NCBI GenBank assembly: GCA_029556265.1
Contig: JAKQFH010000012.1
Span: 1-64,000 of the forward strand
Length of the DNA stretch: 64,000 nt
Direction: 5' to 3'
Source of the DNA: Chloroflexota bacterium
Lineage (GTDB): Bacteria > Chloroflexota > Anaerolineae > Anaerolineales > Anaerolineaceae
The translations under genes and the position numbers were made by a program. The notes under the pieces were generated by a model. The model worked only from the letters and a program-made list of their open reading frames with translations. It ran no database searches and had not been told where the DNA came from. Positions 16,608 through 25,430 of this stretch are shown here, piece by piece; within the stretch, counting starts at the first letter, position 1; each line of letters opens with the position of its first letter.

Positions 16608-19600
16608 TTATCCAAGCAGCTGCTCAACCCGGTTTACGCCAATATTGAAATACTTCGCCAGAGGGTGAGGTACGATAATTGCCGCCGTGGACTGTTCCGG
16701 CATGAGCTGGAAGGCAGAGGTAAGCTCCATTCCCAGCGCTTCCCGGGCCGGAAGAAGTTTGAATACCTTATCATGGTCAGAAAGCTCCGGGATGGCAGGG
16801 TAACCCCAGGAATAGCGCAGCCCCTGCCCGTCCTTCAGCCCTAACTCCCGGCGGATATGCGCGTGCAAATAATCGGCGGTGGCTTCCGCCATTTGCACAC
16901 CCAGCCCATGCGTGAAGTAAGCTTCAGAATAATCATTGGCGTTTTCCAACTCGGCAAAGCGCCGGGCGGCAGCATCCCCCACGGTGACAATCTGGAAGGC
17001 TGCCACGTCAAAACGCCCCGAACCTACCGGCAGGAAGTAATCCGCCAGGCAAAGTCCCTCACCGCCAATCTGGCGGGGGAATTCAAAGCGTTCCAACTCT
17101 TTAGGCTGGGCGTCCGCCAATGTGTCTGGATCGTATATCACCAGGCTGTCGCCATCCGCGAGCGCTGGCCAGTAACCGTAAACGCCCTGCGGCTGCAGCC
17201 AGCCCTCCTTTTCGGCGTTTCGCAGCATGGCTTCGCGGCGTGCGTCAAATTCGGCTTGCAGGCGGGTCCATTCGCTGCCGTGCGCGTTCTTCGCCCCCCA
17301 GGAGAGACGATAAAGTTCATTCAGGTTCAGGTGTTTTGCCACCAGCTGCAGCGGCATAGACTTCACCACCCGCACGCCCCACTGCGTCACGTCCGGCACG
17401 CGCTCCGCGTTGGGGACAGAGCGCCCCGCCCCGCTTCGAACGCCGCGCTCCGGTCGGGCTTGTGCCGCGGCATATTCGTGTTCAGCCTTACGCCGCAAAT
17501 CATCCAGACTGGCTTGATAACGCCCGGGGTCGGTCAGCGCGTCCATCACCGCCAGCCCCTCAAAAGCATCCTTACAATAAAACACACCCGGGGCGTAGTA
17601 TTCACCATCGTCGCACTTATAAATGCGCCAGCCAAAGCGCGGATTAATGGCCGCGCCGCCAATCAGCACGGGGAAGTTCAGCTTCCGGCGGTGCAGCTCG
17701 TTCACAATCAGCGGCATTTGCTTGCTGGTAGAAACAAGCAGCGCGCTAAGGCCAATCGCGCTGGCCTGCTGCTCCTGAGCCGCTTGAATGATGGCTTCGG
17801 CGGGCACCTGCTTGCCCAGGTCCACAACCTCAAAGCCGTTGTTGGAGACGATTGTCTTGACCAGGTTCTTGCCAATGTCGTGCACATCGCCATACACCGT
17901 CGCCAGCACCAGTTTGCCTTTACTTTCGCCGGATTTTTTCTCGAGGTAATTTTCCAGGTGCGCCACGGCTTTTTTCATCACTTCTGCCGACTGCAGCACA
18001 AATGGCAGGATAAGCTCACCCGCGCCAAAGCGGTCGCCCACCTCTTTCATGGCTGGCAGGAGTACCTCATTCAGGATGACCACCGCGGTCTGGCTTTTCG
18101 GCGCGTCCGGGTGTTCGGCGAGGATTGCCTCGATGTCTTCTTCCACCCCAGCTTTCAGCCGGCGAATGACGCGCTGCGCCAGGCGTTCAGTCGGGGGGAG
18201 CCCGTCGAGCGGTGAACTTTTGTCCTTATTCTCCGCCGCCGCCTCGGGGTTGGCGTCAAAATACGCAATCAGTTCCGGGAGCGCGTTCTCATGTCGGTTA
18301 AAGATTAAGGCTTCCGCCAATTCTCGTTCCGCCTGCGGGATTTCTCCGTACGGACGGATTTGCGCCGGGTTAACAATGGCCATATCCAAACCCGCCAGGA
18401 TGGCATGATGCAGGAACACACTGTTGACCACCTTGCGGGATGCCGGCGAAAGCCCGAATGAGACGTTGCTGACCCCCAAAGAGGTATGCACGCCCGGCAG
18501 CTCTTGCTTTATCAGGGTCAGCCCTTTCAGGGTCTCCACCGCGGACTGCCGGTAGATTTCCTCTCCGGTCGCCAGTGTGAAAGTCAGGTCGTCGAAGACC
18601 AGGTCCTGGGCTTTCAGCCCGCATTCGTTCACCGCCAGGTCATAAATTTTGCGCGCCACTTCCAGCTTGCGGTCGGCTGTTTTTGCCATACCCTGCTCGT
18701 CAATGGTCAGCGCCAATACAGCCGCGCCGTACTTTTTTGCCAGGGCGAATATCCGGCGCGGTTTGTCTTTGCCGGCTTCCAGGTTGGTGGAGTTTATCAG
18801 GCAGCGCCCCGGAGCGGTGCGCAGCGCGGCTTCCGCTACGTCGGGTTCGGTCGTGTCTATAATCAGGGGGGTGGGCGTCTCCAACGAAAGGCGCTTGACC
18901 AGCTTCTCCATCAGTTGGGCTTCGTCGCTGCGTTCGGTGACTGCCACGCTCACGTCCAATCCATGCGCGCCGGTTTCCAGCTGGTCTCTTGCGATTTGGA
19001 GCATCCCGTCGTAATCCTCCGCCAGCAAAAGCTTCTTAAAGGCTCGCGAACCTTGCGCGTTCAATCGTTCACCAATCAGGAATGGCACAGGCTCTTGCTC
19101 AACCGGCACCGCCTGTACCGGAGATGCCAGCACGGCTTCATGTTCGCGCTGAGGCAAGGGCGGCACAGAAGCGGGGATTTTTTCTGTCAGTTTGCGGATG
19201 TGTTCCGGTCGGGTGCCGCAGCAGCCGCCCACCACGCGCACGCCGTATTCGCGCACAAACTCCGCGAGCATCTCCGCGAATGGTTCCGGCTGCTGAGGAT
19301 AAACTGCCTCTCCGTTCACGTTCATCGGCAGCCCGGCATTGGGGATGCAGGAGATGGGCAGGGTGGCATGTTCGCCCAGGTACTGGATGGCCGCGCGCAT
19401 ATGTTCCGGCCCGGTAGAGCAGTTCAATCCGATGACGTTGACGCCCATACCCTCCAGGATTGCCAGAGCGGCACTGATATCGGTGCCAAGCAGCATTTTC
19501 CCGTTGACATCCAGCGTCACCTGCGCCTGGATGGGCAGGATGAGCTTCTCTTGCGCGAAGGCGCGCCGGATGCCCTCAATTGCGGCCTTAACCTCCAGGA

Positions 19601-20135
19601 TATCCTGCTGGGTCTCCAGCAAAAGCAGGTCGGCGCCGCCCTGGATTAACCCTTGCGCCTGTTCGCGGAATACTTCCGCCAGCGCGTCGTAACTGATATC
19701 GGACATTTGCGGGTCGTTGGTGGAGATGAGCTTGCCGGACGGGCCAATGGAGCCGGCGACAAAGCGCGGCTTTTCGGGTGTGCTGTAGCGGTCTGCCGCG
19801 CGGCGAGCCAAGCGCGCGGCCGCAGCGTTCAGCTCCAGGGTGCGTTCTTCCAGGCCGTAGTCTGCCAGCGTCAGTCGGTTGGCGCGGAAGGTATCCGTTT
19901 CAATCACATCCGCGCCAGCTTCCAGGAACGCGGCGTGCACCTTTTCTATCGTCGCGGGAGAATTGAGCACCAGGCAGTCGTTGCAGCCAACCAGATGCCT
20001 GCCGCCGAAATCCGCTTCCGTCAGGTTCATTGTTTGCAGTGTGGTACCCATCGCGCCGTCAAAGACCAAAACGCGCTCTTTTAATGCGTCCAGGTAAGCT
20101 GTTTTCTTTTCTATTTCCGCGTTTGTCGAATGCAT
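16608..20135 (-). CDS. metH: cobalamin-dependent methionine synthase
   Basis: 1175 residues, full length. The domain order is the homocysteine-binding barrel (about 1-330; zinc cysteines in LNCSTGPEH and GGCCGTRPEH), the pterin/methyl-folate barrel (about 345-620; FLIGERLNAQGS), the B12 cap, the cobalamin Rossmann domain with GDVHDIGKNLV (axial His near 752), and the AdoMet-binding reactivation domain (about 880-1175; RYSWGYPAIPELSDHDK). It transfers the methyl group from 5-methyl-tetrahydrofolate to homocysteine through methylcobalamin in the cytosol. Expression is controlled by a SAM-I riboswitch and terminator directly upstream, so high SAM shuts it off. The start ATG at 20135 has GAGG nearby. 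Confidence 0.97.
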   Translation of the reverse strand: MHSTNAEIEKKTAYLDALKERVLVFDGAMGTTLQTMNLTEADFGGRHLVGCNDCLVLNSPATIEKVHAAFLEAGADVIETDTFRANRLTLADYGLEERTLELNAAAARLARRAADRYSTPEKPRFVAGSIGPSGKLISTNDPQMSDISYDALAEVFREQAQGLIQGGADLLLLETQQDILEVKAAIEGIRRAFAQEKLILPIQAQVTLDVNGKMLLGTDISAALAILEGMGVNVIGLNCSTGPEHMRAAIQYLGEHATLPISCIPNAGLPMNVNGEAVYPQQPEPFAEMLAEFVREYGVRVVGGCCGTRPEHIRKLTEKIPASVPPLPQREHEAVLASPVQAVPVEQEPVPFLIGERLNAQGSRAFKKLLLAEDYDGMLQIARDQLETGAHGLDVSVAVTERSDEAQLMEKLVKRLSLETPTPLIIDTTEPDVAEAALRTAPGRCLINSTNLEAGKDKPRRIFALAKKYGAAVLALTIDEQGMAKTADRKLEVARKIYDLAVNECGLKAQDLVFDDLTFTLATGEEIYRQSAVETLKGLTLIKQELPGVHTSLGVSNVSFGLSPASRKVVNSVFLHHAILAGLDMAIVNPAQIRPYGEIPQAERELAEALIFNRHENALPELIAYFDANPEAAAENKDKSSPLDGLPPTERLAQRVIRRLKAGVEEDIEAILAEHPDAPKSQTAVVILNEVLLPAMKEVGDRFGAGELILPFVLQSAEVMKKAVAHLENYLEKKSGESKGKLVLATVYGDVHDIGKNLVKTIVSNNGFEVVDLGKQVPAEAIIQAAQEQQASAIGLSALLVSTSKQMPLIVNELHRRKLNFPVLIGGAAINPRFGWRIYKCDDGEYYAPGVFYCKDAFEGLAVMDALTDPGRYQASLDDLRRKAEHEYAAAQARPERGVRSGAGRSVPNAERVPDVTQWGVRVVKSMPLQLVAKHLNLNELYRLSWGAKNAHGSEWTRLQAEFDARREAMLRNAEKEGWLQPQGVYGYWPALADGDSLVIYDPDTLADAQPKELERFEFPRQIGGEGLCLADYFLPVGSGRFDVAAFQIVTVGDAAARRFAELENANDYSEAYFTHGLGVQMAEATADYLHAHIRRELGLKDGQGLRYSWGYPAIPELSDHDKVFKLLPAREALGMELTSAFQLMPEQSTAAIIVPHPLAKYFNIGVNRVEQLLG

Positions 20136-20154
20136 GCCGCGCCTCTTTTCTTTA

Positions 20155-20178
20155 CAAAAAAAGCCTCGTTTCTGAGGC
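20155..20178 (-). terminator. riboswitch-controlled terminator in the metH leader
   Basis: On the minus strand GCCTC and GAGGC form a short stem (20163-20178) followed by eight T residues (20155-20162). It lies between the SAM-I aptamer and the metH start, the expected location of its expression platform. Confidence 0.8.
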
Positions 20179-20196
20179 GTACCGTGTTATGCCAGC

Positions 20197-20290
20197 CTCA
20201 TCTTCCAGAACAGGTTCTGACGGAATTGGCACCCGAACAAGCGGGTTGCCGAAGCTTCACAGGGCCGGTCCCTCTGCTTCTCTGGATGAG
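20197..20290 (-). promoter_or_regulatory. SAM-I (S-box) riboswitch aptamer
   Basis: The minus strand shows the S-box consensus order: P1 strand CTCATCCAGAG, AGAGGGA, ACCGGCCC, GAAGCTTCGGCAACC, GGTGCCAATTCC, and the closing P1 strand TCTGGAAGATGAG. P1 arms (20197-20208 and 20280-20290) pair. Binding SAM stabilises P1 and allows the downstream terminator to form, repressing metH. A consensus promoter lies 12 bases upstream. Confidence 0.95.
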
Positions 20291-20302
20291 TTGATTGCGG
20301 GA

Positions 20303-20331
20303 AGTTTAACATAGCTGATAAAGCGCGTCAA
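20303..20331 (-). promoter_or_regulatory. promoter of the SAM riboswitch-metH unit
   Basis: Minus-strand TTGACG (20326-20331), 17 bases, TAAACT (20303-20308). Transcription would begin a few bases before the aptamer's P1 stem. Confidence 0.75.
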
Positions 20332-20373
20332 TTCGCTGCCTAAGCCCAAACGCGTATCAGCCTCAAAATACGA

Positions 20374-20379
20374 TATAAT
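20374..20379 (+). promoter_or_regulatory. -10 box of a probably leaderless gene
   Basis: TATAAT ends 7 bases before the ATG at 20387, so the start point of transcription should coincide with the start codon. No Shine-Dalgarno or convincing -35 is present. Confidence 0.6.
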
Positions 20380-20386
20380 TTTGACT

Positions 20387-20800
20387 ATGGAAAATCAGGA
20401 ACCTGTTATCCCCCCTTTTAAAGAATTTTTGCCCGCCTTTCTCATCCTTCTGGCAGCTGGAGGCGGCGGTTTGGCTTTGGTAACCAATCTCACCCTCCCG
20501 ACTTTGGGTCCACGCTGGTTGTTTTTCTTCTTTCTGGTTCTTTTAGGCGCTGGGGCGGCATTACCGGCAGCTTACTTCCTGAATCTGCGCTTTCCAACCG
20601 TTCCTCCTCCCGAGCGGGCGGTAATTTTCCGCGAATCCTTATGGGCGGGTATCTATGTCAGCTTGCTGGCATGGCTGCGCATGGGCAGGGTGCTTACCTT
20701 GCCGCTCGGCGTCATCATTGCCGCCGTGTTGATTCTCATTGAAGTTTTGCTGCGCCTGTGGGAACGCAGCCGCTGGAAGCCCGAAAACCCCGCAGCCTGA
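20387..20800 (+). CDS. small four-helix membrane protein, unknown
   Basis: 137 residues from the ATG at 20387. Four hydrophobic segments are visible at about residues 14-33, 42-66, 83-97 and 102-124, with a short charged tail (RLWERSRWKPENPAA). No recognisable family motif. It is followed after 4 bases by selA, so it leads that operon. The transcript is predicted to be leaderless. A simple integral membrane protein of unknown role is all that can be said. Confidence 0.7.
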   Translation: MENQEPVIPPFKEFLPAFLILLAAGGGGLALVTNLTLPTLGPRWLFFFFLVLLGAGAALPAAYFLNLRFPTVPPPERAVIFRESLWAGIYVSLLAWLRMGRVLTLPLGVIIAAVLILIEVLLRLWERSRWKPENPAA

Positions 20801-20804
20801 ACTT

Positions 20805-22169
20805 ATGGACGCATTCCGTCAAATCCCCTCGGTAGAACACCTGCTGACGCACGCGCTGACCGGGGAACTTATCGAGTCATATGGCCGGGAGTGGACGACC
20901 AACGCCATCCGCGATGTTTTGACAGAGTGCCGGCAGGAACTGCGCGAAGGGCAAACCCTGCCCCCCGACGAAGCCTTGCTTATCCGCGCGAAAGCGCTTT
21001 TGCGCGCTCAGGCCGCGCTTTTCCCGGTTCAGGTCATCAACGCGACCGGCGTGATATTGCACACCAACCTTGGGCGCGCGCCTCTCTCCGCGGCTGCCAT
21101 TTCGGCAGTCCGCGCGGCCGCCGGATACTCCAATCTGGAGTATGAACTCAGCGCCGGCAAACGCGGAACGCGTAACGCCCAGGCAGAAAGTCAACTGACC
21201 CGCCTGACAGGCGCCGAGGCTGCCCTGGTTGTGAACAACAACGCCGGCGCTGTGCTGCTGGCGCTTAGCGCCCTCGCGCGGCGCAAAAAGGTGGCTGTCG
21301 CGCGTTCGCAGCTCATTGAAATCGGCGGCGGCTTCAGAATCCCGGACGTCCTGCGGGAATCCGGCGCTCACCTCCTGGAAGTAGGCACCACCAATCGCGT
21401 GCATCTCAGCGATTATCAGCTCGCGCTGGAACAAGGCGCGCAGCTGTTCTTGCTGGCGCACCATTCCAACTTCAGGATTATCGGCTTCACCTCCGAGCCC
21501 ACCCTGAAGGAGCTTGGCGGGCTGGCAGCCTCAGCTGGCGTGCCTTTGCTCTACGACCAGGGCAGCGGCGCGATTTCAGACACCGCGCAGTTCGGGCTTC
21601 CACACCAGACCACCGTGCAAGAAGCCCTACAAACCGGCGCCGACCTGGTCTTCTTTTCGGGAGATAAACTGCTGGGTGGACCGCAAGCGGGAATCATCAC
21701 GGGCAAAAAAGTCCTGGTGGATAAACTGCGTAAGCATGCCCTGTACCGCGCCTTGCGCCCGGATAAACTCTGCCTGGCCGCTCTTTCCGCCACCCTGCTG
21801 CATCACCTTAAAGGTGAAGCCCTGAGCTGCGTGCCGGTCCACCGTATGCTCGCCCGCGAGGAAAGCTCCCTGCGCGAACAGGCGCTCGGGTGGCAGCGGC
21901 AGCTTGGCATCGGGTTGGTCATCCCTGGGAAGTCCACCATCGGCGGAGGCAGCCTGCCTGAAGAAACCTTGCCCACCTGGCTTTTTGCGCTGGAAACAAG
22001 AGCGCCTCAAAAATTGCTCTCCAGGCTGCGGGCTTGCCGGCCGGCGCTTATCGCGCGAATTGAAGACCAGCGGGTTGTGTTCGACCCGCGCACCATCCTT
22101 CCGGATGAAGAAACATTAATGCTCGCTGGGATCAGAACAGCCCTCGGGCAGGATAAGGAATCTGAATGA
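20805..22169 (+). CDS. selA: L-seryl-tRNA(Sec) selenium transferase
   Basis: 454 residues from the ATG at 20805, which gives the canonical N-terminus with IPSVEHLL. SelA is a PLP enzyme that converts seryl-tRNA(Sec) to selenocysteyl-tRNA(Sec) using selenophosphate. Family motifs are continuous: INATGVILHTNLGRAPLS, GYSNLEYEL, LVVNNNAGAVLLAL, IEIGGGFRIPDVL, EVGTTNRV, HHSNFRIIGFT, and the PLP lysine (Lys288) in SGDKLLGGPQAG. No selB, selD, tRNA-Sec or SECIS-bearing gene is seen in the window; those would have to lie elsewhere. It overlaps the next gene by 4 bases (ATGA). Confidence 0.92.
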   Translation: MDAFRQIPSVEHLLTHALTGELIESYGREWTTNAIRDVLTECRQELREGQTLPPDEALLIRAKALLRAQAALFPVQVINATGVILHTNLGRAPLSAAAISAVRAAAGYSNLEYELSAGKRGTRNAQAESQLTRLTGAEAALVVNNNAGAVLLALSALARRKKVAVARSQLIEIGGGFRIPDVLRESGAHLLEVGTTNRVHLSDYQLALEQGAQLFLLAHHSNFRIIGFTSEPTLKELGGLAASAGVPLLYDQGSGAISDTAQFGLPHQTTVQEALQTGADLVFFSGDKLLGGPQAGIITGKKVLVDKLRKHALYRALRPDKLCLAALSATLLHHLKGEALSCVPVHRMLAREESSLREQALGWQRQLGIGLVIPGKSTIGGGSLPEETLPTWLFALETRAPQKLLSRLRACRPALIARIEDQRVVFDPRTILPDEETLMLAGIRTALGQDKESE

Positions 22170-23404
22170 AACAACAAATTGACTACCTTATGCAGCAAAA
22201 CAAAGTGGACGCCCTCTGGATTAGCGGACGCGGACAGCACAACGCGGCCATGGTCTACTTCACCGGCATCGCGCACCTCACCGACGCGGACTTGTTCATC
22301 ATCCCCGGCAAAACACCAACGCTGTGCCACGGATCAATGGAGAGAGACGAAGCAGCCAAATCGGGTTTCAACCTGGTTTGCTACGCGAACTACGATATCA
22401 ACGCGTTGATAAAAGAAGCCAAAGGTGACCTGGGTCTGGCGCTCGCCCTGCGTTACAAACAAATCCTGGAAGATATCGGTCTTGTCAGAGGTAAAGTGCT
22501 GCTCTACGGTCTGCGCGATGTGGGACCATTCATCGCGGTCCTTCAACAGCTCCAAAAACTCATGCCCGAACTGGAGTTCACCGGCGACGTGAACGAAACC
22601 ATCCTCCTCGAAGCCCGCGCGACCAAAGATGAGCACGAGTTAGAGCGTATTCGCGGCATGGCGAAGGTAACCACCCGCGTTGTCGGGAACACGCTGGATT
22701 TGCTCACCGCGCACAAAGTCCAGGGGGATACACTGGTGAAGGCGGATGGTTCACCGCTCACCATCAGGGACGTCAAGACCCAAATTGACCTGTGGCTGAC
22801 AAGCTACGGCGCGGAAAACCCGGAAGATACTATTTTCGCCATTGGCAGGGATGCCGGCGTGCCGCACAGCTCGGGTACGCCGGACGACCCAATCCGGCTT
22901 GGGCAGACGATTGTTTACGATATTTTCCCCTGCGAAAAAGGCGGCGGCTATTTCTACGACTTTACGCGCACCTGGAGCCTCGGCTACGCCACCGATGAGG
23001 TGCACCAGGTATTTGAACAGGTTTTGCGCACGTATAATCAGCTTGTGTCTGAGCTGCGGGTTGGGATAAATCCATACCTGCTGCAGCAGCGCGCCTGCGA
23101 GCTCCTGGAAGCTTATGGTCACGAAACTGTGCGCACCAACCCGCGCCTCAGCTCCGGCTATGTGCACTCGCTCGGGCACGGCGTGGGGCTGAACGTGCAC
23201 GAAAAACCCTGGTCCAGCCGCCCGATGGATGACAGCAACGTACTCCAGGCGGGCTCCGTTTTCACCCTCGAACCTGGTCTCTATTATCCGGAAAAGGGAT
23301 TCGGAATCCGCCTTGAAGACACGTATTTCATCAGCCAGGAGGGTGAATTTGCCAGGTTCGCCGACTTCCCCATGGATTTGGTCATCCCGATGAAAGCAGG
23401 ATAA
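22166..23404 (+). CDS. M24 family metallopeptidase (Xaa-Pro dipeptidase/aminopeptidase type)
   Basis: 412 residues: an N-terminal creatinase-like domain (about 1-160) and a pita-bread catalytic domain. All five metal ligands are visible in order: Asp in VYDIFP, Asp in YYDFTRT-like YFYDFTRTW, His in SLGHGVGLNVHE, Glu in TLEPGLYYP and Glu in GIRLEDTY. Such enzymes cleave X-Pro bonds from the N-terminus of peptides or dipeptides. Cytosolic, no signal peptide. Its start overlaps the selA stop codon, so the two are translationally coupled although no functional link to selenocysteine is known. Confidence 0.9.
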   Translation: MKQQIDYLMQQNKVDALWISGRGQHNAAMVYFTGIAHLTDADLFIIPGKTPTLCHGSMERDEAAKSGFNLVCYANYDINALIKEAKGDLGLALALRYKQILEDIGLVRGKVLLYGLRDVGPFIAVLQQLQKLMPELEFTGDVNETILLEARATKDEHELERIRGMAKVTTRVVGNTLDLLTAHKVQGDTLVKADGSPLTIRDVKTQIDLWLTSYGAENPEDTIFAIGRDAGVPHSSGTPDDPIRLGQTIVYDIFPCEKGGGYFYDFTRTWSLGYATDEVHQVFEQVLRTYNQLVSELRVGINPYLLQQRACELLEAYGHETVRTNPRLSSGYVHSLGHGVGLNVHEKPWSSRPMDDSNVLQAGSVFTLEPGLYYPEKGFGIRLEDTYFISQEGEFARFADFPMDLVIPMKAG

Positions 23405-23405
23405 G

Positions 23406-24440
23406 ATGAAAACCCCGCCTTTACGCGTATTGGCCGTTGAATCCAGCTGCGACGAGACCGCGGCGGCTGTCGTCGCGAACGGACGCGAGATACTCAGTTC
23501 CGTCATTGCCAGTCAGGTGGACCTGCACGCGCAGTTCGGCGGGGTCTACCCCGAAATCGCCTCGCGGGAACACATCAAGGCTGTCTACGCGGTGGTCAAT
23601 GAAGCCCTCCAACAGGCACACCTGGAACTGGGCGATGTTGACGGGATTGCCGTCACCCGCGGACCAGGCCTGGCGGGCTCTTTGGTGGTTGGGGCAAACA
23701 TGGCAAAGGCACTCGCGATGTCGGTTGATTTGCCGATTATCGGCGTCAACCATCTGGAAGGACATATCTACTCCTCCTGGCTCTATGCCGGCGGCAGCGC
23801 CCCCACCCCTGAACCGAAATTCCCGCTGGTGGCTTTACTGGTCTCCGGCGGGCATACCGAACTGATCCTGATGCGCGAACACCTGACTTATCAGCGCCTG
23901 GGCGGCACCGTGGATGACGCGGCTGGCGAAGCGTTTGACAAAGTTGCCCGCCTCTTAGACCTGCCCTACCCGGGCGGACCCTCCATCCAAAAAGCCGCGC
24001 AAGAAGGCAGCCCGCGCGCTTTCAACTTCCCGAAAGCCCGCCTCTCCGAACCGTTCAACTTTTCTTTCAGCGGCGTCAAGACGGCCGTCCTGCGCACCGT
24101 ACAGGATTTGCGCGCGCAGGGAAAGACCCTGCCGATTGGAGACCTGGCAGCCAGCTTCCAGGCTGCCGTTGTTTCGGCGTTGTACGAGAAAACGATGGAC
24201 GCGGCGCGGCAGTTCGGGGCGCAGGATATCATCGTCGCGGGCGGAGTTTCGGCAAATAAAGCCCTGCGTGAAGCCTTTCGCTCACAAACTCAGTTCAAAG
24301 TGCACATTCCGCATATCAGCCTTTGCACGGATAACGCCGCGATGATAGCCGCCGCGGGTTACCAACATCTGGCGCGCGGAGAACGCGATAACCTGGACTT
24401 TGACGTCCTCCCAACCTGGTACCTGACCGCGCTTGTATAG
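23406..24440 (+). CDS. tsaD: tRNA threonylcarbamoyltransferase subunit TsaD
   Basis: 344 residues, normal for the family. TsaD transfers the threonylcarbamoyl group made by TsaC onto A37 of ANN-decoding tRNAs, working with TsaB and TsaE. The ASKHA fold shows AVESSCDETAAAVV, FGGVYPEIASREHIK, the metal-binding pair NHLEGH, LLVSGGHTELI, GGTVDDAAGEAFDK and a late DNAAMIAAAG. TsaC is encoded at 12663, while tsaB and tsaE were not seen here. It starts one base after the preceding stop. Confidence 0.96.
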   Translation: MKTPPLRVLAVESSCDETAAAVVANGREILSSVIASQVDLHAQFGGVYPEIASREHIKAVYAVVNEALQQAHLELGDVDGIAVTRGPGLAGSLVVGANMAKALAMSVDLPIIGVNHLEGHIYSSWLYAGGSAPTPEPKFPLVALLVSGGHTELILMREHLTYQRLGGTVDDAAGEAFDKVARLLDLPYPGGPSIQKAAQEGSPRAFNFPKARLSEPFNFSFSGVKTAVLRTVQDLRAQGKTLPIGDLAASFQAAVVSALYEKTMDAARQFGAQDIIVAGGVSANKALREAFRSQTQFKVHIPHISLCTDNAAMIAAAGYQHLARGERDNLDFDVLPTWYLTALV

Positions 24441-24490
24441 GTTTGCCTCCAGCGGGGCTGACCCGCGGATTAGAATTGGCTCAGACGCGA

Positions 24491-24748
24491 ATGGTCACAC
24501 GAAGTGCTTCGGGCAACCGCCAGAAACGAGAGAACCTTCCGGCTGTGCCAGACGAAATAAATATCAGCCAGCCGGGTTCTGAGCTGGTGGACGCAGCCGC
24601 AGACCAGGCTCCTCGGGTATGTGGTTCCGCCGGGCTGAGGTATGGGCTGCCCTGTCCGTTTTGCAAGGTCGGAAAGGTGGATTACGACAGCTTGCTAAAC
24701 CTGGTATGCCTTAATTGCGGGAAAACACAAACAGGCGTGTTTACCTGA
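24491..24748 (+). CDS. small protein with C-terminal zinc ribbon, unknown
   Basis: 85 residues from the ATG at 24491 (a TTG at 24443 would extend it by 16). The first ~50 residues look disordered. The C-terminus holds two CxxC knuckles, CPFC and CLNC, separated by ~15 residues, as in rubredoxin-type zinc ribbons. It sits between tsaD and the OsmC gene on the same strand. No good Shine-Dalgarno was found, so the exact start is uncertain. Function is unknown; zinc binding is inferred. Confidence 0.55.
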   Translation: MVTRSASGNRQKRENLPAVPDEINISQPGSELVDAAADQAPRVCGSAGLRYGLPCPFCKVGKVDYDSLLNLVCLNCGKTQTGVFT

Positions 24749-24794
24749 TAAATCACATTATTCCAGCCAGTTGGTTGGAACCAAAGGAGGAAGA

Positions 24795-25217
24795 ATGGAA
24801 GCGAAAGCAGTATGGCAAGGGGACATGAGTTTTATCGGCAGCGCCGACACCGGTTTCACCCTGAAGATGGATTCTGGCGAAGCGGTAGGCGGGCACGACA
24901 GCGGCTTCAGACCAACTGAGCTGCTCGCAATCGGCACAGCTGGCTGCACAGCTATGGATGTGATTTCCATCCTGAAAAAGAAACGTGCGGAAGTGACAGC
25001 CTTTGAAGTGCGCGCCCACGTTGAAAAAGCTGAAACCTATCCCAAGGTCTTCACCCGAATGCATCTGACCTATGTGGTCACCGGGCGCGGCATCAAACCC
25101 GAAGACGTGGAACGCGCGGTGCAGCTTTCGGAAGAGAAATACTGCCCGTGCATCGCAATGTTCCGTCAGGTCTTGGAACTGACCCGGGCGATTCAAATCA
25201 TCGAGGCGCAGCCCTGA
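24795..25217 (+). CDS. OsmC/Ohr family peroxiredoxin-like protein
   Basis: 140 residues. AGGAGG sits 6 bases before the ATG. The OsmC fold is recognised by RPTELLAIGTAGCTAMDV and EKYCPCIAMF, which carry the two redox-active cysteines (in GC and PC contexts) that reduce organic hydroperoxides. The GFRPTELL lead-in and LKKKRAEVTAFEVRA match YhfA/OsmC-like members rather than Ohr. It is cytosolic, with a strong terminator about 70 bases downstream. The physiological peroxide substrate is not predictable. Confidence 0.9.
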   Translation: MEAKAVWQGDMSFIGSADTGFTLKMDSGEAVGGHDSGFRPTELLAIGTAGCTAMDVISILKKKRAEVTAFEVRAHVEKAETYPKVFTRMHLTYVVTGRGIKPEDVERAVQLSEEKYCPCIAMFRQVLELTRAIQIIEAQP

Positions 25218-25289
25218 ATTTTTGCCGCGAAAGCCCGGCCCGGATGGCGCTTGCGGAAGGTTTACCAGCTGTGCGGATAATCAAAAGGG

Positions 25290-25326
25290 ACTGAATCCAA
25301 CGCGGGTTGGGTTCAGTCTTTTTTCC
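25290..25326 (+). terminator. intrinsic terminator after the OsmC gene
   Basis: ACTGAATCCAAC and GTTGGGTTCAGT form a 12-bp stem (one G-T pair) with a 4-base loop, followed by CTTTTTT. Confidence 0.9.
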
Positions 25327-25430
25327 TCAACCCCAGGCGCTGAGGTTGGGCTAAGCATGCGGCCGCCTTCGCGCCCCCGGAAGGAAGCCGCCTGTTTTTC
25401 TGGTAGAATGGGGCAGGTTGTGAGGTTCAG

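Noticed and set aside
16857-18215. Long open frame (452 codons) on the plus strand
   Set aside because: It is antisense to metH, whose domains and riboswitch are unmistakable; GC-rich codon use creates such shadows.
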